From Acidobacteriota bacterium (lineage in GTDB: Bacteria; Acidobacteriota; Terriglobia; Terriglobales; Acidobacteriaceae), in NCBI GenBank assembly GCA_021792135.1, contig JAJYVF010000017.1, forward strand, positions 62,001-126,000: a stretch of 64,000 bases of DNA, written 5' to 3'. The notes beneath the pieces were generated by a model that was not told the DNA's origin, did not search any database, and saw nothing but the letters and a program-made list of their open reading frames with translations. Position 1 is the stretch's first letter, and each line of letters starts with the position of its first letter. The position numbers and the translations under genes are program-made. Below, one piece after another: positions 58,797 through 64,000 of the stretch.

Positions 58797-59240
58797 CTAG
58801 GAGCGCACAATCAGCCATACTCCCAGGATCATGAGCGCACACCCGCTGATGCGCTCCGGAGAAGCAACGTGCTGCCGGAATCCAATCAGCCCGTACTGAT
58901 CGATCACAACGGACATCAGGATCGCCGCCGAAATGCTCAGCGCCGTAAACACCCCCGACCCCAGCCGCTGCGCCAGCGCCAGCCCCGCCAGCGTCGGCGC
59001 AATGCTGATCAGCCCGCCCATCCATGCCCACCAGTGAATCTCACGCATCCTCCCCACCGTCGGGACAGGGGGACGGAAGATCGCCTGCACCAGCAGCAGC
59101 CCGCAAAATCCCGTGGCATACACCATCAAACCGGTCCATACCGGGAGCCCACTCTGCTTGTTCAGCTCGGCATTCGTTCCGGCCTGGAACGGATTTGTCG
59201 CGCCGGTGACCAGCGCGATCAGCCACAAAACCCACACCAT
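58797..59240 (-). CDS. DMT family transporter, DUF606 (YdcZ-like)
   Basis: 147-aa membrane protein with five hydrophobic segments. WLIALVTGATNPFQAGTNAEL in TM1 and WAWMGGLISIAPTLAGLALA with GSGVFTALSISAAILMSVV are characteristic of the DUF606 family, half-size members of the drug/metabolite transporter superfamily. The substrate is unknown. The divergent DinB-like gene starts 140 bases away. Confidence 0.85.
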   Translation of the reverse strand: MVWVLWLIALVTGATNPFQAGTNAELNKQSGLPVWTGLMVYATGFCGLLLVQAIFRPPVPTVGRMREIHWWAWMGGLISIAPTLAGLALAQRLGSGVFTALSISAAILMSVVIDQYGLIGFRQHVASPERISGCALMILGVWLIVRS

Positions 59241-59380
59241 AAAGTCTCCTTCTCCTCAGATTGAGCCCCGCCGTCCAGCATAGTGCACCGCCCTCCCGCG
59301 TTCAGCGCGCACCCCCGCCGCGCTTCATGGCGCGACCGAGCCGGCGCTCCGGTCCCGTATTTCTCCGCTACACTCTCCCC

Positions 59381-59929
59381 ATGGCGCTCCAGTTCACGAC
59401 TTCCTATATCGAAGACTCCCTCGCCCTCTTCGCCTGGTACAAACAACTCGCCGAGCGCGCCATCGCCCAGGTCTCCGACCAGGACCTCTTCACCACCCTC
59501 GACGGTGAATCTAATTCCATCGCCATCATCGCCAAGCACATGACCGGGAACATGCGCTCCCGCTGGAGCAGCTTCCTCACCACCGACGGCGAAAAGCCCG
59601 ATCGCAACCGCGACAGCGAATTCGAGGAGCCGCCCGCCACCCGCGCCGACCTTCTCGCCATGTGGGAGTCGGGCTGGTCCTGCGTCTTCTCCGCCCTCCA
59701 GCCCCTCGCCGACGCCGACCTCTCCCGCACCGTCACCATCCGCGGCGAACCCCATTCCGTCATGCAGGCCATCAATCGCCAGGTGGCCCACTATGCCCAT
59801 CACACCGGCCAGATCGTTCTCCTTGCGAAGCACTTCGCCCATGGCCACTGGCAGACCCTGAGCGTCCCCCGCCGCGGCTCCGCGGAATTCAACCGCAAAG
59901 TCGCCGCCGGCGAGGCCAGCCAGCGCTGA
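59381..59929 (+). CDS. DinB-superfamily protein (DUF1572)
   Basis: 182-aa four-helix protein of the DinB/YfiT-like metalloenzyme fold. Candidate metal-binding histidines are in IIAKHMTGNM (about residue 52) and in YAHHTGQIVLLAKHF (about residues 140-152). These enzymes include thiol-dependent transferases; the true reaction here is unknown. The ATG at 59381 (MALQFTTSYIED) gives the family start, instead of the in-frame codon at 59261, which lies in low-quality upstream sequence. Confidence 0.85.
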   Translation: MALQFTTSYIEDSLALFAWYKQLAERAIAQVSDQDLFTTLDGESNSIAIIAKHMTGNMRSRWSSFLTTDGEKPDRNRDSEFEEPPATRADLLAMWESGWSCVFSALQPLADADLSRTVTIRGEPHSVMQAINRQVAHYAHHTGQIVLLAKHFAHGHWQTLSVPRRGSAEFNRKVAAGEASQR

Positions 59930-60023
59930 CCTTATCAGCGATCCCGGGCCGGAAGTGCGTCCTCGCCTGGACGGCCGGTCCCCTGGCGCTACCATGAGAA
60001 AAGTGATTCGGGAGGACCCCGGC

Positions 60024-60863
60024 ATGTCCCCGAAACATCGCCTGACTGCAAACCTCTTCTTCGCCGCGCTCCTCGCCTGCGTCTTTGTGACCGGATGCGG
60101 CGTGGGCAGCGCCTTCTCCGGAACCCCGCCGGGCGCCGCCAGCCTCGCCGGCAACTGGGAATTCGGAGCGGTGCCGGTCGCTGCGACTCCCCCAGCAGTC
60201 GCCATCCCCATCGGCATCTATCTCACCGCGAACGGCAGCGTGCTCTCCGGCACGCCCTGGGCGCAGATCCCCGTTCCCCAGTCTTGCCAGGGCAGCTGCT
60301 GTGGCGGACCCTTCGCCAACATCCATTCGCCCCTATCCGGAGCCATCGACACCCAGGGCAATCTCAAACTCCAGTCCGCACCCTCCGCACCCACCGTTTT
60401 CTCGCTCACCGGCCAGGTCATCTTTGGCAGCCTGGGAAACGGCACCTACACCATCTCCGGTGCCTGCACCGGGCAGGGGTCCATTTCGGGTTCGCACATT
60501 CCCGCCCTCACCGGCACCTGGGCCGGCGTGTTGAAATCCTCCTCGAAGAACAACTCTTTTCGAGTCTCCCTCACCCTCCGGCAAACCACGGCGCCCGACG
60601 CCAGCGGCTTCCTCCACTTCAGCGGATCGGCCGTCTTCACCGGCTCCCCCTGCTTCACCACCGCTGCCATCCCGGTTCCCACTGAGACCAACAGCCACTT
60701 CCTGGGCAACCTCTTCAGTGCCGGCCTTACCGCCCCGGACGGCTCCTCCATCTCCATCGCCGGGAATCTCTCCTCCAGCGGCACTTCGCTGACCGTAAGC
60801 TACGCCGTCAGTGGAGGCGGTTGTAACCAGGATCTCGGTGCCGGAACTCTCACCATTCAGTAA
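60024..60863 (+). CDS. Secreted lipoprotein of unknown function
   Basis: 279-aa protein with a lipoprotein signal: MSPKHRLTANLFFAALLACV then FVTGC, the Cys being the lipidation site. The mature part is rich in Gly, Ser, Thr and Pro, with repeated beta-type phrases (LAGNWEFGAVP, LTGTWAGVLKSSS, ISIAGNLSSSG) and several extra Cys (SCQGSCCGG). It resembles the many unclassified secreted proteins of Acidobacteria. GGGAGGACCCC precedes the ATG at 60024; starts at 59955 or 59994 are less likely. Not recognised beyond that. Confidence 0.7.
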   Translation: MSPKHRLTANLFFAALLACVFVTGCGVGSAFSGTPPGAASLAGNWEFGAVPVAATPPAVAIPIGIYLTANGSVLSGTPWAQIPVPQSCQGSCCGGPFANIHSPLSGAIDTQGNLKLQSAPSAPTVFSLTGQVIFGSLGNGTYTISGACTGQGSISGSHIPALTGTWAGVLKSSSKNNSFRVSLTLRQTTAPDASGFLHFSGSAVFTGSPCFTTAAIPVPTETNSHFLGNLFSAGLTAPDGSSISIAGNLSSSGTSLTVSYAVSGGGCNQDLGAGTLTIQ

Positions 60864-60997
60864 CCCGCTCCGTGAATCTTCCCCACCCATCTCCGCACAA
60901 CCGGAGTACAATTCGAGCCGCCATGGGTCTTCGGATGTACAGCTCCCGAATCCGAGTCGTACTCACCAGCTGGCGCGCAGTGCGCAGGAGGTGCGGT

Positions 60998-61999
60998 ATG
61001 CGGTTGGCATTTAGATCTGTCTTTGTATTTGCAGCGGTTGCGTTCCTCGCGTCCCTGTCGGGCTGCAAACGTCACAGCAGCGCTGAACACTACTACCTCG
61101 TCGCCGACAACACGAAACTCGCTTACTGGCAGTCCGCCCAGGCCGGGCTCGACAAGATCGCCGCCGAATACGACGTTCACGCCGAAATGCGCGGGCCGCA
61201 GGACTTCGATCCGCAGGATCAGGTCCAGGAGTTCCGCCGGGTCGTTGCCAGCAAGCCGGACGGCATTCTGGTTTCCGTCACCGACGCCAAACTCATGCAG
61301 CCCGAAATCGACAACGCCATCAATGCCGGCATCCCCGTCATTACCGTCGACTCCGACGCCCCTAACAGCCGCCGCCTCTACTTCATCGGCACCAATAATC
61401 TTGAGGCCGGGCGCCTCGGCGGCAAGGAACTGGCGCAGAAACTTGGCGGCAAAGGCAATGTCGTCATCTACACCATCGCCGGACAACCCAACCTCGATGA
61501 GCGCCTCGCCGGTTATGAGGATGCGATCTCCTCATCCCCCGGCATTCATGTCGTCGACATCGTCGACATCCATGGCCAGTCCACCGTCGCCTTCGACAAG
61601 ACCGAGCAGTACATCACGCGCACCGGCAAGGACCGCATCGACGCCTTCGTCTGTCTCGAAGCTTCGGCCGGCAAGGAAGTTGGTGAAGTCCTGCGCCGCT
61701 CCAATGTAAAGGACCGCGTGATTATCGCGATGGACGTCGACAAGGCCACTCTGGAGTTGGTCAAAGAAGGCGTGATCGCCGCCACCGTGGCCCAGAAGCC
61801 TTTCACCATGGCGTACATCGGCGTCAAGATGCTCGATAACCTGCACCACTATCCACTCCCCTCGCTCACCAGGGACTACGACGTCGATCCCTTCTCGCCT
61901 ATTCCCTCATTCATCGACACTGGCTCCTCCATCGTCGACTCCAACAACGTCGACGACTTCCTCCGCGCCCAGCAGCAGGCCGAGGCCCAGCGGCAATGA
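60998..61999 (+). CDS. Sugar-binding lipoprotein (RbsB/LacI-type periplasmic binding protein)
   Basis: 333-aa type I periplasmic binding protein. The lipobox is LASLSGC (cleavage before Cys near residue 23). The sugar-binding fold is plain: ISVTDAKLM-type KPDGILVSVTDAK, AINAGIPVITVDSDAP, YFIGTNNLEAGRLGGKELA, GYEDAIS and VIIAMDVDKATLELVKEGVI. AGGAGGTGCGGT precedes the ATG at 60998, so longer in-frame starts are rejected. No sugar permease or ATPase gene is adjacent; the binding protein is an orphan here. A strong terminator follows 47 bases after the stop. Confidence 0.85.
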   Translation: MRLAFRSVFVFAAVAFLASLSGCKRHSSAEHYYLVADNTKLAYWQSAQAGLDKIAAEYDVHAEMRGPQDFDPQDQVQEFRRVVASKPDGILVSVTDAKLMQPEIDNAINAGIPVITVDSDAPNSRRLYFIGTNNLEAGRLGGKELAQKLGGKGNVVIYTIAGQPNLDERLAGYEDAISSSPGIHVVDIVDIHGQSTVAFDKTEQYITRTGKDRIDAFVCLEASAGKEVGEVLRRSNVKDRVIIAMDVDKATLELVKEGVIAATVAQKPFTMAYIGVKMLDNLHHYPLPSLTRDYDVDPFSPIPSFIDTGSSIVDSNNVDDFLRAQQQAEAQRQ

Positions 62000-62046
62000 C
62001 CCGGCCGGTGTGATCTGAAAGCATAGTTCCTCTTCGCGTATAAAGA

Positions 62047-62073
62047 GAAAAGCCGCCCCTGAGGCGGCTTTTC
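62047..62073 (+). terminator. Rho-independent terminator after the sugar-binding protein
   Basis: Perfect 11-bp stem GAAAAGCCGCC (62047-62057) / GGCGGCTTTTC (62063-62073) with a 5-base loop CCTGA. The T run is inside the 3' arm on the plus strand and A run inside the 5' arm, so it may work in both directions. It follows the binding-protein stop by 47 bases. Confidence 0.85.
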
Positions 62074-62112
62074 CCTGTAGCTCTTTAACTCAACTTGAGC
62101 TGCCCCCTTGGT

Positions 62113-62482
62113 TTAGTCCGGGTAAGTGAGAGTGCTCGCGGTTGAGTCTAGCAGCGGAATGATTCCGCCGCAGTCGGGGCTGTGCGAATGGGGGAAGCGG
62201 TTTTTGCTTTCCACATTTGCATAGCCCATGGCAAATTCCTCCGGGGTCAGATATCCGAGCGAGCTGTGCGGCCTCACCCGGTTGTAATCGATCCGCCAGT
62301 TTTCAATGGTCTCCCGCGCATCGTCGAGTGTCAGGAACCAGTGTTCGTCCAGGCACTCCTCGCGAAACCTGCCGTGAAACGACTCGATGTAGCCGTTCTC
62401 CATGGGCCGTCCCGGTGCGATGAAGTGCAGCGTCACCTTGTTCTGATAAGCCCACTGGTCGAGCGCCTTCGACGTGAACGCG
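62113..62482 (-). mobile_element. IS3-family transposase remnant (C-terminal integrase core)
   Basis: Minus-strand reading FTSKALDQWAYQNKVTLHFI, then APGRPMENGYIESFHGRFRE, DEHWFLTLDDARETIENW and YNRVRPHSSLGYLTPEEF is the C-terminal third of an IS3-type OrfB (IS407-like). It has the final catalytic Glu (in YIESFHG), but the upstream part with both Asp residues is lost: the expected DNG before FTSKAL is replaced by sequence of another transposase. No terminal inverted repeat was found. Dead fragment. Confidence 0.75.
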
Positions 62483-62742
62483 ATGCCGCGTTCACTGTCG
62501 ATGCCTTCGGAGCAGCCAATCGGCAGCGAACGAAAATAGATTCCCGCACCACACCCGCTCGTCCCATCCTGGGCGCGCAGAACTTCCGGTGAAGCCCTTC
62601 CACGAACGCGTCGAACCGCTCGCTCTCCGGAAGCTCGCTCAGCCGCTCGAAGAAAGGATGGCCCGGCGAGCGCGCTAGCTCCGCGCTCGCGATCCAGATC
62701 TCGTCCTGCTGCTCCTGGCGACTGCTGCGTCCCCATTCCCAT
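62483..62742 (-). mobile_element. Transposase N-terminal remnant, IS1182-like, frameshifted
   Basis: Minus strand from ATG at 62742 (MGMGTQQS) reads, after a first frame change, DEIWIASAELARSPGHPFFE then RFDAFVEGLHRKFCAPRMG, and after a second change GIYFRSLPIGCSEGIDSERG. The pattern (E-x-A-R-x-x-G-H-P-F, F-D-x-F-V-E, Y-F-R, G-I-D-S-E-R-G-I-A) is that of IS1182-type N-termini. At about 62482 the sequence goes straight into the IS3 fragment in the same frame. Clearly non-functional. The 200 bases to the right (62743-62931) have no recognisable gene. Confidence 0.55.
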
Positions 62743-62931
62743 CCCCGAATCCTTCCACGCTCCGCCCCTCAGAAACCAGCAATTTGCGCACCCTGGGCAT
62801 CGGGACTTACACCACAGGCTGTTAAGAGCTTTCCCATATCGGCCCGGTTCTGCCCCGGTCAGGCCTTCCCCGCAGACTGCGGCTCGTGCGTCAGAATCCT
62901 CCGCTTGCTGGGCGAATCTCCTGAAGGGTGG

Positions 62932-62937
62932 GATAAT
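62932..62937 (+). promoter_or_regulatory. Possible -10 box of ssrA
   Basis: GATAAT, one mismatch from the sigma-70 -10 consensus, lies 33 bases before the mature tmRNA 5' end. No -35 with good spacing was found (TTGCTG at 62905 is 21 bases away). A short leader would be removed by RNase P. Confidence 0.35.
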
Positions 62938-62969
62938 AAGGATAGTCACGGGGATCTTCTCCCCTGAGA

Positions 62970-63323
62970 GGGGGCGTCACGGTTTCGACGGGATCGCTTG
63001 CGGCAAAGAGGCATGCCGGGGTCTGGGCACCCGTAATCGCCTGGAAAACCATAATTGCCAACACCAATCAGCTGGCATACGCAGCTTAATTAATTAAGTT
63101 GCCGTTCTCTTCGGCTTCGCCCGTGGGCTGAAGAAGGACGTCGCACAACGGGCTGGCTGGTGACCCTCGGTCCGTGGGTCGCCGGCGAGATCATCGGACT
63201 AGTTTCCCGCGTTTCTTGTCCGTTCTGAGCGCGGGGCGCGAAACTTTGGAACGCGACTGAGCATGGAGTCTCTCTGCTGTCATCGATTTCGGACGCGGGT
63301 TCGACTCCCGCCGCCTCCACCAA
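62970..63323 (+). ncRNA. ssrA: tmRNA (transfer-messenger RNA)
   Basis: 354-nt RNA that rescues stalled ribosomes with SmpB. The 5' end GGGGGCGTCACGGTTTCGACG is the classic one-piece tmRNA start; the 3' end GCGGGTTCGACTCCCGCCG plus CCTCCACCA gives the T arm and acceptor with encoded CCA. The acceptor stem GGGGGCG/CGCCUCC pairs with one G-U. The tag frame starts at GCC 63057 and encodes ANTNQLAYAA, with the stop TAA at 63087-63089 followed by TTAATTAA. The tag end YAA differs slightly from the common LAA but keeps the small hydrophobic degron. Long central section suits several pseudoknots. Confidence 0.95.
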
Positions 63324-63325
63324 TC
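63309..63325 (+). repeat. Direct repeat copy 1 (ssrA 3' end, possible att site)
   Basis: CCGCCGCCTCCACCAAT covers the T-arm/acceptor 3' strand, the CCA end and two bases beyond. A near-identical copy (one mismatch) is at 63420-63436. Duplication of an ssrA 3' end is the usual footprint of tyrosine-recombinase integration. Confidence 0.55.
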
Positions 63326-63645
63326 TATCTATTTGATTTGGCGTGAGTTATTAGCGCGAATGAAAGTTCGCGTGTGGAATACGTGTGTGAAATATCACTT
63401 GGTGAAGTCAGGCGGAATTCCGCCGCCTCCACTAATTCGCGCTCTGAGTGATGGGCGATCCAGACACATAGATTGCTCTGACGAGATGCTATGCCGTGCA
63501 CTTCCGTTCGCCCATCAATCATAGAGCGAACCCATTTGAGCAAAGCATATCCCTGTGCTGGGGGAGGCGGTTGGGGATGAATGCCCCACAGAAAAAGTGG
63601 ACATACCGCCCCGTCCCGGAGATAATGCGCGGCAAAGGGGGACTA
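63324..63645. other. 322-base gap after ssrA: att-like repeat and inverted repeats
   Basis: No gene recognised; it is more AT-rich in its first half than the rest of the window. It holds a 6-bp hairpin CGCGAA/TTCGCG at 63355-63372 (possible weak ssrA terminator), a perfect palindrome GGCGGAATTCCGCC at 63411-63424, the second att-like repeat, and a separated inverted repeat TGATGGGCGA (63449-63458) / TCGCCCATCA (63508-63517). No integrase gene is in view. Confidence 0.5.
63420..63436 (+). repeat. Direct repeat copy 2 of the ssrA 3' end
   Basis: CCGCCGCCTCCACTAAT matches 63309-63325 at 16 of 17 positions (C to T in the CCA). The distance is 111 bases. It overlaps the palindrome at 63411-63424. 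It could be an att site left by an earlier insertion or the proximal boundary of an island that continues past the window. Confidence 0.5.
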
Positions 63646-64000
63646 ATGACGGAAAATCAGGAACTCTCGATGGACCCGGATGCCGATTACACTTATTCTG
63701 CTTTCGAGAAGTGGCCCTACAATCCCGTTTTTTACAAGACGAACAACACGCGCACTTGGCTTGGGGTACGAGAGGGATTCTATGAGGCGGCCCGTGAACT
63801 TGTGGAAGGGCTGGCAGCGGGAAAGTACAGCGAAGACCTCGAAGGCGTCGCAGCCACCTACCTATTCCGCCATTATCTCGAACTCTCGCTGAAAAGCATC
63901 ATCTTGGAGGGGCGATGGCTGGCGAGTCAAGAAAAGAACGCACGTCCCGAAGATGTCAAGAAGTTAGGGAATGAGCATAATCTCGACGTCCTGTGGAAGA
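63646..64000 (+). CDS. Hypothetical protein, 5' part, possibly HEPN-like
   Basis: An open frame from ATG 63646 (AAAGGGGGACTA just upstream) runs off the right edge; 118 residues are visible. It starts MTENQELSMDPDADYTYSAF and contains an acidic, helical protein. The part ATYLFRHYLELSLKSIILEG, followed by a spacer and LGNEHNLDVLW, looks like small helical HEPN-type proteins common on genomic islands, where R-H-x-x-E-L-x-L-K and H-D/N-L-x-x-L-W phrases occur. That assignment is a guess from pattern. Its codon use is less GC-rich than in neighbouring core genes, which fits an acquired origin. Confidence 0.6.
   Translation, partial: MTENQELSMDPDADYTYSAFEKWPYNPVFYKTNNTRTWLGVREGFYEAARELVEGLAAGKYSEDLEGVAATYLFRHYLELSLKSIILEGRWLASQEKNARPEDVKKLGNEHNLDVLWK

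Noticed and set aside
63090-63323. 77-codon minus-strand ORF over the ssrA 3' half
   Set aside because: It lies inside the tmRNA gene; the RNA explains the conservation.

Overview
The window looks like chromosomal DNA of an Acidobacteriota bacterium, probably Terriglobia/Acidobacteriaceae. This is inferred from high GC, an OmpL-like beta-barrel porin placed before kdpFABC, a WxxGxW-repeat secreted protein, the lptCA-lptB-rpoN-hpf order with a fused LptC/LptA, and a tmRNA. No rRNA or tRNA operon was seen, so the genus is not fixed. Most of the window is ordinary dense core genome. Accessory or decayed DNA lies at about 35.5-36.0 kb, 58.3-58.6 kb and from 62.1 kb to the right end.

Region by region. 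0-1.1 kb: 5' part of guaB (minus). 1.2-4.9 kb: nifJ, a single-chain pyruvate:ferredoxin oxidoreductase (minus). 5.1-17.5 kb: a plus-strand complex I operon nuoA-B-C-D-I-H-J-K-L-M-M'-N, with no nuoE, nuoF or nuoG and with two adjacent nuoM genes. 17.5-26.0 kb: a minus-strand housekeeping run from an MsbA-like ABC exporter through yicC, gmk, rpoZ, coaBC and udg to priA. 26.3-27.1 kb: a Tat-exported TIM-barrel protein. 27.1-35.5 kb: a potassium locus, with a short kdpD-like kinase facing kdpE, then porin, a 28-codon ORF and kdpF-A-B-C. 35.5-52.2 kb: single genes on both strands (a broken SGNH hydrolase, a DHA2 exporter, enoyl-CoA hydratase, YkgJ protein, HAD phosphatase, hppD, ligD, a phytoene-desaturase-like enzyme, dxs, two esterases). 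52.2-58.0 kb: hpf, rpoN, lptB, lptCA (minus). 58.3-62.0 kb: a TIR-domain remnant, a small DMT transporter, a DinB-like protein and two lipoproteins. 62.1-64 kb: a fused transposase relic, the tmRNA gene ssrA, a second imperfect copy of the ssrA 3' end, and the start of an unknown gene.

The most interesting system is the nifJ/nuo pair. The complex I operon lacks the NADH-input module and encodes four antiporter-like subunits (L, M, M', N). NuoL has an unusually long C-terminal amphipathic region, which fits the published four-pump (2M) complex I architecture. The second NuoM lacks the conserved TM7 lysine. A PFOR gene starts 246 bp away on the other strand, and CRP-type palindromes lie in the shared control region and inside the operon. 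A pyruvate -> ferredoxin -> quinone route with extra proton pumping is a reasonable but unproven reading.

The second point of interest is the right end: ssrA 3' ends are common integration sites, and here a 17-bp near-copy of that end lies 111 bp downstream, next to dead transposases and a gene of unknown function.
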